Shown here piece by piece: positions 15,351-25,074 of a stretch of 64,000 bases of DNA. Where the stretch lies: the NCBI GenBank assembly GCA_049841135.1, contig JASGHK010000005.1, positions 558,001 to 622,000 of the forward strand, given 5' to 3'. A model generated the notes under the pieces. That model saw nothing but the letters and a program-made list of their open reading frames with translations. It did not search any database and was not told where the DNA came from. Position 1 is the stretch's first letter. Every line of letters starts with the position of its first letter. A program made the translations under genes and the position numbers. This DNA is from JACRCT01 sp049841135. Lineage in GTDB: Bacteria; Myxococcota; Myxococcia; Myxococcales; UBA5297.

Positions 15351-18300
15351 ATGGGTGAGGCGGGCCAGCAGGACCTCTCGCGGGGGCGGCTGAACGAACG
15401 CCCCTTGGCTTCCATCCTCTGGGCGGCGCGCAAGAGCGCGTCGACCGGAGTGGTGCGCGTCGCGGCGTCGCAAGGCACCAGCCGCATCTTCTTCAAGGCC
15501 GGCGCTCCGGTCGGCGCGCAGGTCCCCAGCGGGGTCAAGCCGCTCTCGCAAATCCTCGTCCAGTCCGGGCTCGTCGACGTCGCCACCTTCGACCGCGCGC
15601 TGCCGCACCTCGAGCAGGGCCGCGACCTCCAGGAAGTCCTCAAGGAGATGGGGGCCATCGACGACGCCAGCTGGGCCCGGGCGCTGTCGCTGCAGCACCG
15701 GGAAGCCCTGCGCACCCTCGCCCGCCTCGCCGACGGGAGCTGGGAGTTCGCCGCCGAGCCGCTGCCAACCTGGACCGAGTCCGTCTCGCTCGATTCCGAC
15801 GGCGTCCTCGCCGACGCGATGCTCGAATCCGAGTCCTTCATCGTCGATCTGTTGGTCGAGGTCGGGCCGCGCTGGCTCCGCCTCGCCGACTCGTCGGCCA
15901 GCGCCCTCGCGCACTTCAACGCCGAGGAGAAGGACCGGGCGGCGGTCGGGGCGCTCGCGGAGGGCGGCAGCTGGGAAGACCTGGTCGCCAAGGGCCTCGA
16001 GCCGCGCCGCGCCCGCCTCCTGTGCGCGGGGCTCTTCGCCCTGGGCGGCGCAGCCCCCGTCGACCCGCGCGAAGACGTGGTGGAGAAGGCGCGCGCCTCC
16101 GCCCAGCAGCTCGTTCAGCGGGCGCAGGAGATCGCCCGCGAGCGGGCCGCCAAGCTCGAGGGCGAGGGAAAGCAGGAGGCCACGGCCCAGAAGGCCCGCG
16201 GCGGCAGCCTGCTGGCGCGCATCGCCGAGCAGAAGAAGAAGGGCGACGCCGCCTCCGCCTCCAAGAAGGCCGCCGAAGAGGCCAAGAAGGCCGCCGAGGA
16301 GAAGGCCGAGGCGCTCTTGCGGCAGGCGCGCGAGGCCCGGGAGAAGGCGCTCGCCGAGGCCCGTGCCGAGGCCGAGGCGCTGGTCGCCAGGGCCGAGGAC
16401 GAGGCCCGCAGGATCGAGGAAGAGGCGCGGCAGCGCGCGCAGGATGCCTGGAAGAGCGCGGAGGACGAGCGCCAGGCCGCCGACGCCGCCTATTCCGAGC
16501 TCGAGCAGCTCGAGGGTGCCCTCGCGCAGGCCGGGAAGGACGCCGAGGCCGCCGAAGCGGCGCTGCGCGACGCGGAGCAGTCGCTCGCCGCGGCTGAGCA
16601 GGAGGCCCAGCGCGTCGCCGAGGAAGGCCGCGCGCAGGTCGAGAAGGAGCACGCCGAGGCGGAGCAGAAGGCGCGGGATCGCGTCGCCCAGGCCGCCGAG
16701 CAGGGCCAGCGTCCTGAAGGCGAGGCCGAGGCGCTCCAGCAGGCGAACGAGGCGCGCGAGCGCACGAACAACCTGCGCCGCGACCTCGAGGCGGTCCAGG
16801 CCAAGAAGGCCGCCGCCGAGCAGGCGGCGCGAGGCCACGAGGAAGCGCGCGCCCGCGCTGAGGACGCGGCGAAGCAGGCCGTGGAGCGCCGAGACGCAGC
16901 CAGGGCCGAAGCCGAGCGCCTGATCGACGAGCTGCACCGAGAGACTGAGCGCGCCGCCGAGCGCGAGCGCGTGCTGGGCGCCGAGCGCGTCGCCCAGGAA
17001 GAGCAGCAGAAGGCCCAGGAGCTGGAAGCTCGAGGCGCAGGCGCAGGCCGCCAGCGCCGACGCCGCCGAGAGGGCCCGCCAGGCCGCCGAAGAGATCGCC
17101 CGGATCGAAGAGGAGGCTCGTCGGGAGGCGCAGGAGCAGGCCGAGCAGGCCGAACGCGCCCGGGAGCAGGCGGGCCGCGACCTCGAGGCCAGGCGAGCGG
17201 AGCTGGAGAAGTCCGAAGAAGAGCTGCGGCAGGCCGCCGAGCGCGCCCGGGAGCAGGCAGAGCGCGACCTCGAAGCCCGGCGCAAGGAGCTCGAGCAGCT
17301 CCGGGAAGAGCAGCGCCAGGCTGCCGAGCGCGCCCGGGAGCAGGGCGAACGCGACCTCGAAGCCAGGCGCGCCGAGCTCGAGCAGCTCCAGGAAGAGCAG
17401 CGCCAGGCCGCCGAGCGCGCCAAGGAGCAGGCGGAACGCGACCTCGAAGCCAAGCGCGCCGAGCTCGAGAAGATCGAAGAGGCGATGCGGCAGGGCGCCG
17501 AGCGCCACGCCCTGCAGCTCGAGGAGCCTCGACGAGCGCGCCAAGGCCGAGGCGGAGGAGGACGCCAGGGCCGCCGCAGCGGACGAGAAGCAGCTCGCCC
17601 AGCGGCGCGAGGAGCTGGAGCAGCAGCGCATCGAGTCGGAGGCGGCCCTCGCTGCCAAGCGCGAAGAGGTGGAGAAGCTCGAGCAGCAGGTGCGCCGCGA
17701 GGACGACCGGCTCACCGCGCTCAAGACCTCCGCAGCCGAGCGCGAGCAGCACGCGGCCGAGGAGCTGCGCCAGAGCCAGGAGACCCTCGAGAAGGCGCGC
17801 GCCGACCAGCGGGCCGCCATCGAGGAGCGCAAGGCCAAGGCCGAGGCAGAGCTCGCGACGATCCGGGCCGAGGTCGAGCAGCTCCAGGCCGAGCTGAAGA
17901 TCGAGGACGAGCGCGCGCAGGGGCTGACCCAGGCTGCCGAGGAGCACCAGCAGCAGGCCGATGCCGCGCGCAGCCAGAGCGAGGAGACCACCCGCAAGAA
18001 CGCCGAGGCGCTGGCGGACCTCGCCATCCAGAAGGCCTCGCTGGAGAGCTCGCTCTTCGAGCAGCGGCTCGCCGCCGACCGCGTCGCGGCCGAGCTGAAG
18101 TCCGAGACCGAGAAGGTCGAGCGCCTGCGCACGGAGGTCGCGGAGAGGCGGGCCGCGCTGGGGCAGCAGGAGAAGGAATCGAGCGAAGGCCTGGTGAAGC
18201 TCAAGGCCGACGTCGAGCTCGCCGCGGAGGAGCGGCGCCGCAAGGCCGAGCAGGACCTCGCCGACGCCAAGGAGCGGATCGGAAAGCTCGATGAAGAGCT

Positions 18301-21300
18301 GATGGCGCAAGCGGAGAAGGCCGCCGAGCTCGCCCGCGCCCGGGACGAGCAGCGCGCCGAGGCCGAAGCGCTCCGCCACCAGCAAGAGGAGCTGGAGCGC
18401 GCGGGCCGCGAGCAGGCCGAGAAGGCCGCCGCCGATCGTGAGCAGATCGAGACCGAAGCGCGTCGGGTCGCCGACGAGGAAGCCAACCGGGTTGCGGAAG
18501 CCCTCGCCGCGCAACAACAGCGCGAGCGCGAGATCGAAGCCGAGCTCGCGGCCGAGAAGGCCAGGCTCGAGGCGGAAGCCCAGGCTCAGGTCGACGCCGA
18601 GGCGAAGGCTCGTGCGGAGGCGGAAGCCCAGGCCCAAGCCGAGGCCGAAGCGAAGGCTCGCGCGGAGGCGGAAGCCCAGGCCCAAGCCGAGGCCGAAGCG
18701 AAGGCTCGTGCGGAGGCGGAAGCCCAGGCCCAAGCCGAGGCCGAAGCGAAGGCTCGCGCGGAGGCGGAAGCCCAGGCCCAAGCCGAGGCCGAAGCGAAGG
18801 CCCGCGCGGAGGCGGAAGCCCAGGCCCAAGCCGAGGCCGAAGCGAAGTCGCGCGCGGAGGCGGAAGCCCAGGCCCAAGCCGAAGCCGAAGCGAGGGCCCG
18901 CGCGGAGGCGGAAGCCCAGGAGCCCGAAGAGATCGTCGTCGACGACGTGGCGCCTGCCCCGGTCGATGCCGAGACCGAGCGGCAGAGGTTCCTCGCCGCG
19001 CGGGATGCCGCCGAGGCCCGTCGCTCGGATCGGAAACAAGAGGCGCTGGCGCGAGCCGCGAACCTGCCGGCGCCAGCCGAGCTCGTCGCCCCGGCCCCCG
19101 TTCCCGAGACGCCAGCCGAACCGGTCGCCCAGAGGCCCGTCGCGCCGGCTCAGCCACCGGCCCGTCCTGCGGTGCCCGTCCGTGAGGCGACGGTCCCTGT
19201 CGGCGAACCTGAATTCGACTTCGGCGACGACGACGACTCCGAGCCGCTCCCTCAGCTCATCGCCCAGGCGCCGCCCCCAGCTCCTCCTCCCACGCCCTTG
19301 GTCGCGGCGCTGACGGAACAGCCCGCGGAGCTGGAAGAGATCGACGACTTCGTCGAGGAACCACCCGAGACGCCTCCGCCCCCGCCGGCCGACGATGCGT
19401 CCGTCTTCACGGCGAGCGCGCCGACCCCTGTCCGCCTGGAGCGGCCGGTCGCCGCTTCGACGCTCCCCGCCTTCCCGGCCCCGGAGCTGGAGGTTTCGGC
19501 CCCCGAGCCTGCTGGAGCTTCGGCGACGCTCGAGGCCTTCCCCGCCCGCCGGCACCTCGAGCCCGCGCCTTCGACCACGCTCGAAGCCTTCCCGTCGCCC
19601 AAGCCGGCGGAGCCAGCGCCCTTCACGACGCTGCAAGCCTTCCCATCTCCCAAGCACTCCGAGCCGGTCCCTTCGACGACGCTGGAGGCCTTCCCCTCAC
19701 CCGCGCGCGCGGTCGAGCTCAGGATGCCGTCCGTGGGCTTCGGTGCGCCGCAGCCCCGAACCGAGCCGGGCCTGGTCTCGCCGGCCTTCAACGCCGAGCC
19801 GGAGCTTCCCGCCGCCGACGACTTCGCTTCGCCGCCGTCCGCACGCCCGCCCGCCGAGGATCCCGGCGCCACCCAACGCGACCTGGCACCCGTCGATCCC
19901 GCCGAGGCCCAGGCCGCCTCGCCCGTGGACGAGGACTCCTCGGACACCTGGACTCCGCGCCCACCCGCTCCCCCCGCCGCTCCCGCGGTGCCCGCTCCTA
20001 CGGCCCCCAAGGCCTGGCGCACCCCGCTGTCCGTCGGCGGCACTCCGCCCTTCCTGTCGCTGGCCCAGCAGATCACCTCCGCGGTGGATCTGCCGGACCT
20101 GAACGCCGACGACCTCCAGGTGATGTCGCCTCACCAGCAGGGCGCGACGACCCTCCCGCCGTCGCGCACCGTCACCCCGCCCCCGATCGCGGTGGCGACC
20201 CCACCGCCGCTGCCTAGGCCTCACTCGACGCCGGCCCCCGTCCCTCACCCGACGACCTCGCCGGCCGGGGGGCCCCACCCCACGCCACCGCCAGCCGCCT
20301 GGATGTCCGAGCCGGTCGCCTCCTCGGTCAAGAGCCCCGAGACGACGCCCCCACCCCCGCCGCCGCCGTCCGACGCCGACCCGCTCGAGGCCAACCTCGA
20401 CGTCGACGACGAAGGATCGTGGAACGCGGCGATGCGCCCCGGCGCGGTCGCGGCGCGGCCTGCCGGCCAGGGCGCCGGGACCGGGGCCCCCAAGTCGAAC
20501 CTGGAGAACGACGTGAGCGAGAAGGACGACGAAGCCAAGGCCCGGCGCCAGCGTCTGCTGCGGCGCGCCTTCGGAAACCTGGGGACGCTGCCCACCCCGT
20601 CCGCCCCGGTGCCGGAGTCGGTCCGCCCGACCCCGCCACCGCAGACCGCACCACCGCCCCCCTCGCCCAAGGCCGAGCCCGGGCCGACGTCAGCGGGCTC
20701 CGCGGCCGGTGCGGCGTCGGCGGCCGACAAGGACTACCAGCACAAGGTCGAGGCCAAGTCGGTGCTGCTGGGCAAGGACCACTTCGCGGTCCTCGAGGTC
20801 CCGCGCACCGCCACCAAGGAGCAGATCAAGGCGGCGTACCTCTCGGCGGTCAAACAGTTCCACCCCGACCACATCCCGCCGTCGCTGTCGCACCTGGCCG
20901 CGCAGGTCAAAGAGATCTTCAACGCCATCCGCGACGCCCACGATGCGCTCGACGACGACACGCGCCGCCAGATCTACCTGTCGACCCTGGAGAAGCCCAA
21001 GGCCCCGCCGGCCGAGTCCGCCGCCAAGGCCCCGGGCGCCGAGGACGCTCCGCTCCTCGAGAAGCAGGCCGAGATGCACATGCGCAAGCGCGAGTACGCG
21101 CTCGCCGCCGAGCAGTACGCCAAGGCCTTCGCCCTCTCCAAGAGCGCCACCCACCTCGCGCTCGAGGCCTGGGCCATCTATGTCGACCCGCGCCGCCGGG
21201 CCGACCTGCCGCTGGTCACCAAGAAGCTCGAGCAGGCGCTCAAGCTCGACCCGAAGAGCGACCGCGCCTGCTACGCGATGGGCGTCATCTGCCGGGTCAG

Positions 21301-21415
21301 CGGCGACCTGGAGCGCGCCACCAAGCTCTTCAAGACCGCCATCGCCACCAACCCGCGCAACGCCGAGGCCTCCACCGAGCTGCGCCTGATGGAGATGCGG
21401 GCCAAGAAGAAGTAG
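15351..21415 (+). CDS. Giant DUF4388 - coiled-coil - J-domain - TPR protein, two frameshifts
   Basis: After two one-base corrections this is about 2,020 residues. Residues about 10-130 are a DUF4388 domain (GRLNERPLASILWAARKSAS, GTSRIFFKAGAPVGAQVPSG). Residues about 225-1200 are an almost continuous Ala/Glu/Arg/Lys coiled coil with 29- and 16-residue repeats. A long Pro/Ala/Ser-rich stretch follows (about 1210-1770). A J domain spans about 1805-1870 with the HPD motif near 1837 (KQFHPDHI), then TPR-like repeats to the end (MHMRKREYALAAEQYAKAF, YAMGVICRVSGDLERATKLF). J domains stimulate Hsp70 ATPase, so a DnaK partner is likely. No signal peptide or membrane segment is seen. Breaks lie near 17029-17034 and 17524-17530. 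The cellular role is unknown; a structural scaffold is an inference. Confidence 0.8.
17194..17480 (+). repeat. 87-bp tandem repeat within the coiled coil
   Basis: Units begin at 17194, 17281, 17368 and 17455 (partial). Each encodes 29 residues of the form R-x-ELEQLxEEQRQAAERA followed by REQxERDLEA. The repeat lies between the two frame breaks of the giant gene, so repeat-driven sequencing or assembly error is possible there. Confidence 0.75.
18594..18921 (+). repeat. 48-bp tandem repeat, about seven units
   Basis: Each unit encodes AEAEAKARAEAEAQAQ with very few changes (KS or RA for KA near the end). Units start near 18604 and recur every 48 bp. Near identity at DNA level points to recent expansion by slippage or unequal recombination, so copy number may vary between strains. 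Confidence 0.85.
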
Positions 21416-21457
21416 GTCGCACACCCCGGGTGACCGGGCTCACTTCGTGCGCGTAGA

Positions 21458-21952
21458 ATGGCCGCCATGGAACCCTCCGACAAGCCGCTGGTGGAAGGCG
21501 ACGAGCTGGAGGCGGTGGACCGCGTCGGGCCCATCCAAGGCCAAGGCTCTCCGGACCCGCTCACCCGCCACTGCCCCGCTCCCGCCGAGCTCAAGGTCGC
21601 TGCCCGGGTCGAAGCCCCCGGGATGGCGAGCACGCGCATCATGCCGCTGCCCCCGGGCGTGAAGGCGAGCCTGGAGATCGACGAGCCGGGCAACCCGCCG
21701 GTGCCGGTGCTCAAGACGGTCACCGTCATCGGGCGCTTGCCGGACGTGGCCGACTTCGCGCTGCCGTTCAGCGAAGAGGTCAGCCGCGAGCACGCCGCCA
21801 TCGTCTACTTCGCCGGCGAGTTCTTCCTCGAGGATCTCGGCAGCGAGAACGGCACCTTCGTCGGCGACGAGAAGGTGGTGAAGGTCAAGCTGCGCGACGG
21901 CGTGAGGATCCGGATCGGCAGCCAGACCCTCGTCTTCCGTTTCAAGGCCTGA
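21458..21952 (+). CDS. FHA-domain protein
   Basis: The C-terminal part of this 164-residue protein (about 80-164) is an FHA domain: VTVIGRLPDVADFALPF, then EVSREHAAIVYF and LEDLGSENGTFVGDEKV, with the conserved SxxH and NG elements that bind phosphothreonine. The first 80 residues are acidic and Pro-rich without a recognised fold. No membrane segment is seen. It lies 42 bp after the giant J-domain gene on the same strand. ATG 21458 and ATG 21467 are both possible starts. It probably reads out Ser/Thr kinase signals. Confidence 0.85.
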   Translation: MAAMEPSDKPLVEGDELEAVDRVGPIQGQGSPDPLTRHCPAPAELKVAARVEAPGMASTRIMPLPPGVKASLEIDEPGNPPVPVLKTVTVIGRLPDVADFALPFSEEVSREHAAIVYFAGEFFLEDLGSENGTFVGDEKVVKVKLRDGVRIRIGSQTLVFRFKA

Positions 21953-21978
21953 CGCCACCAGGCCCGAGGCCCTCGACG

Positions 21979-23724
21979 ATGCGATCGAACGTCCGCCTGC
22001 TGGGCGCATCCCTCGTCGTGGCCGCGGGAGCCGTTGCGGCCTGCGCGCCGTCGCCGATCGAGGACTCGACACCCGGGACGGCCACCCTGCAGCAGGCGGT
22101 GGGCGAGCCGGCGGACGGCTACCCCAACTACGGCGAGCGGGCGATCCTCTACTTCACCAACCGCGTCCGCATCGACGCGAACAAGGCCACCGACCTCGGC
22201 TGCCCGCGCAACTTCGCGGGGATCGCCTCCAAGCCGCCGCTGGACTTGAACTGGAACCTCTCGTGGTCCGCGCGCTTCCACAGCCGGATGATGCAGAAGG
22301 CGCCGTGCTGGCAGCACGACTCGTGCTGCTACATCCAGGGCACCGGACTGTCGGCGTACTGCTGTGACGTCGCCAACGGCGCCGGGTGCTCGGCCGCAAG
22401 CGAGAAGTACACCTGCTCGGGATGCGTCACGGGAGGCTGCGCGGGGACGGGCATCTGGACCCGCATCGGCACCAACTTCGGCTATGCCGGCTCGGCCAAG
22501 GGCGAAAACATCGCGCTCGACCAGGATGTGAAGTCGGCTTTCTGCGCCTGGTTCGACGAAGGCCCCTGGGCCAACGACGGCCAGGAGCATGGGCACTTCA
22601 CCAACATCATGAGCGAGCCGAACGGTGGGTCCGGGACGGGGCAGAGCTGGAACGAGATGGGGGCTGGCGCCATCGACGCCCCAACTTGCGGCGGGTACTA
22701 CGGCGGGCGCTACACGCAGGACTTCGGGTTCCGCAACAGCACCATCAAGGCTACCTTGCCTTCAGCCATTCACCGGCCCCAGAGCGGCACCTCGTTGACC
22801 ATCGGCTCCGTCTGGAACGCGAGCGCAGCCCCGAGGCTCGTGAGTGTCGTCGTCGACGGCACCTGCATGCCGCTGAGTCTTGCCGCGGGCAGCGCCTCGG
22901 TCGGTGCCTATGAGGCTGCGGTCTCGATCTCGGCTGGCTGCCACGGCTACTACATCCAGGCGGTCGACGGCACTGGCGCGACCGTGACCTACCCGACCAC
23001 GGGATCGCTTCAGGCCGGCAGCGCCGCGAGCTCCTGCTCCAGCGACTACACGACGGCCCGCACCGCAGCGACCTGCTGCAACGCTCAGGTGCCTTGCGCC
23101 ACGGGCACCTGCACTTCGGGCACCTGCGTCTCGACCCCGGGACCCGATGCCGGAACGCCTGGTCTGGACGCTGCTGGCCTTCCCGGCCTCGACGCTGCTG
23201 CCGTTCCTGGCCTCGACGCTGCTGGCGTTCCCGGCCTCGATGCTGCTGGCGCTCCCGGCCTCGACGCTGCCGCCGTTCCCGGTCTCGACGCTGCCGCCGT
23301 TCCGGGTCTCGACGCTGCTGCCGTTCCCGGCCTCGACGCTGCTGCCGTTCCCGGCCTCGACGCTGCTGCCGTTCCCGGTCTCGACGCCGCCGCCGTTCCC
23401 GGCCTCGACGCCGCTGCCGTTCCCGGCCTCGACGCTGCCGCCGTGCCCGGCCTCGACGCCGCCGCCGTTCCGGGTCTCGACGCTGCTGCCGTTCCTGGCC
23501 TGGACGCTGCTGCCGTTCCCGGTTCCGACGCTGCCGTCGCCAGCTTCGATGGGTCGGCCGCCGCTCCGGACTCGGGCCCTGCGATCGGCGACGCCTCCAC
23601 CGCCGACGCTGCCGACTTCGGCACCGTCCAGTCCGGCTGCGGATGCTCGGCCACCTCTTCGGCGGCCCTTCTCTGGCCGGCGTTCTTCGCGCTGCTCGCC
23701 TGCCTGCAGCGGCGCAGGTTCTGA
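21979..23724 (+). CDS. CAP-domain (SCP/PR1) lipoprotein with PGLDAAAV repeats and MYXO-CTERM-like tail
   Basis: The protein has 581 residues. A lipobox (VVAAGAVAAC) puts the lipidated cysteine near residue 22. The CAP domain (about 40-260) shows the usual cavity residues: SARFHSRMM, KGENIAL and GHFTNIMS. A beta-rich domain follows (about 265-370). Then come about 16 octapeptide repeats (PGLDAAAV) and a C-terminal GCGC motif, hydrophobic segment and QRRRF, as in MYXO-CTERM sorting signals. CAP proteins act outside the cell in varied roles; the function here is unknown. Having both a lipobox and a C-terminal sorting tail is odd. The gene runs 1 bp short of the stop of a small convergent gene. 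Confidence 0.85.
   Translation: MRSNVRLLGASLVVAAGAVAACAPSPIEDSTPGTATLQQAVGEPADGYPNYGERAILYFTNRVRIDANKATDLGCPRNFAGIASKPPLDLNWNLSWSARFHSRMMQKAPCWQHDSCCYIQGTGLSAYCCDVANGAGCSAASEKYTCSGCVTGGCAGTGIWTRIGTNFGYAGSAKGENIALDQDVKSAFCAWFDEGPWANDGQEHGHFTNIMSEPNGGSGTGQSWNEMGAGAIDAPTCGGYYGGRYTQDFGFRNSTIKATLPSAIHRPQSGTSLTIGSVWNASAAPRLVSVVVDGTCMPLSLAAGSASVGAYEAAVSISAGCHGYYIQAVDGTGATVTYPTTGSLQAGSAASSCSSDYTTARTAATCCNAQVPCATGTCTSGTCVSTPGPDAGTPGLDAAGLPGLDAAAVPGLDAAGVPGLDAAGAPGLDAAAVPGLDAAAVPGLDAAAVPGLDAAAVPGLDAAAVPGLDAAAVPGLDAAAVPGLDAAAVPGLDAAAVPGLDAAAVPGLDAAAVPGSDAAVASFDGSAAAPDSGPAIGDASTADAADFGTVQSGCGCSATSSAALLWPAFFALLACLQRRRF
23158..23541 (+). repeat. 24-bp tandem repeat array, about 16 units
   Basis: The array encodes PGLDAAAV over and over, with G for A in four early units and PGSDAAVA in the last. 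The DNA units differ mainly at synonymous positions. The array is open in several frames on both strands, which creates long spurious reading frames here. It is a likely site of length variation. Confidence 0.9.
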
Positions 23725-23725
23725 T

Positions 23726-23926
23726 TCAGCGGTTGTCGCGCTGCTTCTGGAACCGCTTCTGTGCCGCCCGCTGCGCCGAGCCGACCTTGCGGCTGAAGAC
23801 GTGCTGGAGCTTGCGGGCGTGCGCCTTGGCCTCGTCGGTCTGGAAGGCGTTCTTGCCCTGCGCTCCTCTGCGCCCCGCCGGGAAAGGCCGGCGGCCCTTT
23901 GGGTCGAAAGCGTTGGACTGGTCCAT
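23726..23926 (-). CDS. Small basic hypothetical protein
   Basis: This 66-residue protein (MDQSNAFDPKGRRPFPAGRR to AAQKRFQKQRDNR) is rich in Arg, Lys and Gln. It has a well placed ribosome site (AAGGA, 7 nt before ATG 23926). It has no signal peptide or membrane segment. The charge suggests nucleic-acid or ribosome binding, but I recognise no family. It converges with the CAP gene with a single base between the stops. Confidence 0.6.
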   Translation of the reverse strand: MDQSNAFDPKGRRPFPAGRRGAQGKNAFQTDEAKAHARKLQHVFSRKVGSAQRAAQKRFQKQRDNR

Positions 23927-23973
23927 TTTTCATTCCTTGGCGACAAGCCCTGGTCGCATCGGTCGTCTCCGTC

Positions 23974-24018
23974 GCATGGGACCTATGGGACCTATACGAC
24001 CGATAGGACGCATGGGAC
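23974..24018. repeat. Five tandem 9-nt units (consensus CTATGGGAC)
   Basis: The units are GCATGGGAC, CTATGGGAC, CTATACGAC, CGATAGGAC and GCATGGGAC. They are flanked by GTCTCCGTC (23965-23973) and GTCTCCGCC (24019-24027). The array lies in the divergent spacer between the small basic gene and the hemerythrin gene. Its function is unknown. Confidence 0.7.
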
Positions 24019-24131
24019 GTCTCCGCCAGCCACTCCTAGGCACTGCCTGGGATTCAACACGCCCCGCGGGCCTGTGCGAGAAGGAGGAACTGTCGAGACC
24101 CCGTCGTTAGGAATGGAGCACAGGAGGCTTT

Positions 24132-24542
24132 ATGGGGATCGAGTGGAATGCCAGCTACGCGGTCGGCATCGAGAACATCGACCAACAACACCAAGAGCTC
24201 TTCCTCCAGATCTCCAAGCTCATCGACGCGATGCGCGAGGCCAGGGGCAAGGACGAGGTCGCAGCGACCTTGCGCTTCCTTACCCTCTATGCCCAGGGCC
24301 ACTTCGAGATGGAGGAGTCGCTGATGGCCAAGCACGGCTACCGCGCCGCGAGCGACCATCGGCGCGAGCACGACGGCTTCCGCAACACCTTCGCCTCCCT
24401 CGCCAGCCAGCTCGAGACGGAGGGACCCAGCTCGGCCCTGGCCCTGGAGGTCAACAACAAGGTCTGCAACTGGCTCATCCGCCACGTGCTGGGCACGGAC
24501 AGGCCTCTGGCTGCCTACTTGAGGGAACGCGGCGAGAAGTAA
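24132..24542 (+). CDS. Bacteriohemerythrin
   Basis: The 136-residue four-helix protein has all iron ligands of the family in order: H20, H57, E61, H76, H80, H118 and D123 (IDQQHQELF, GHFEMEES, HRREHDGF, NWLIRHVLGTD). These hold a di-iron centre that binds oxygen reversibly, for storage, delivery or sensing. It is a single-domain cytosolic protein of normal length. A strong ribosome site (AGGAGG) lies 5 nt before the ATG. Microaerobic surface-growing bacteria commonly carry it. Confidence 0.95.
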   Translation: MGIEWNASYAVGIENIDQQHQELFLQISKLIDAMREARGKDEVAATLRFLTLYAQGHFEMEESLMAKHGYRAASDHRREHDGFRNTFASLASQLETEGPSSALALEVNNKVCNWLIRHVLGTDRPLAAYLRERGEK

Positions 24543-24558
24543 GCCAGGGCCCGCTCGG

Positions 24559-24882
24559 TCAGCCTTCGACGAAGGCCTCGAGCGCCCGGCGATCGAGCTC
24601 GGCAAGCCCCAAGAACTGCACGCCCATTCCCGCCGCCTGCCCGGTCGCAGGGAAGCGCCGCACCCAGGCCACGCGCGACTCGCAGCGGATGGTCGAGCCC
24701 GTGGGCAGCACGAAGGCCATCATCAGGGTCTCGCCCTGCTCGAAGAGCACGTCCGAGACGAGGAAGGCGCCGCCGGTCGACAGGTCCGCCGAGTCCAGCA
24801 GCAGCTCGCCCGCCCCCGACTCGTCGTGGCAGACGAACTCCACCTTCACTGCCTTCCGGAAGTTGCGCCGCAGCTCGCTCAT
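24559..24882 (-). CDS. PilZ domain protein (c-di-GMP receptor)
   Basis: This 107-residue protein is a single PilZ domain. The RxxxR motif lies in LRRNFRKAVKVEF and the DxSxxG motif in SADLSTGGAFLVSD, the two parts that clamp cyclic di-GMP. The rest follows the usual barrel (GSTIRCESRVAWVRR, AGMGVQFLGL). It likely transmits c-di-GMP levels to a partner. It converges with the hemerythrin gene and diverges from the receiver-DUF4388 gene. ATG 24882 gives a full domain. Confidence 0.92.
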   Translation of the reverse strand: MSELRRNFRKAVKVEFVCHDESGAGELLLDSADLSTGGAFLVSDVLFEQGETLMMAFVLPTGSTIRCESRVAWVRRFPATGQAAGMGVQFLGLAELDRRALEAFVEG

Positions 24883-24935
24883 GGCGAGGGAGGTTCGCCT
24901 CTGCGCCCGCGGGCTGTCAACCCGGGGCCGAAAGC

Positions 24936-24991
24936 TTGACACGATGCGTGAGCCGCTGAAAACATAACCCTTTGCCCCGTGGGGCTTTTTT
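24936..24991 (+). promoter_or_regulatory. Possible promoter and leader hairpin for the receiver-DUF4388 gene
   Basis: TTGACA at 24936-24941 is a good -35 match; an A/T-rich stretch (GAAAACATAACC) follows, but the best -10-like hexamer is spaced too far. Downstream, GCCCC-GT-GGGGC at 24974-24985 is followed by six T, a small terminator- or attenuator-like structure ahead of the GTG start at 25075. Confidence 0.3.
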
Positions 24992-25074
24992 CCGGTTTCG
25001 GCCTTCCGCGAAACGAGGGGTTTCTCGGGCTCGCCGGCCGGGTGCGGTGTGTCCGTATTCAAGGGAGCACGGTC

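Noticed and set aside
23974..24018. CRISPR array
   Set aside because: The units are 9 nt without spacers, and no cas gene is present.
22762..24967. Several very long open frames on both strands over the CAP gene repeats
   Set aside because: They arise because the 24-bp repeat lacks stops in most frames. Only the frame with lipobox, CAP motifs and sorting tail makes sense.
24974..24991. Riboswitch in the leader of the receiver-DUF4388 gene
   Set aside because: Only a short GC hairpin with a T run is visible. No known aptamer pattern could be recognised.
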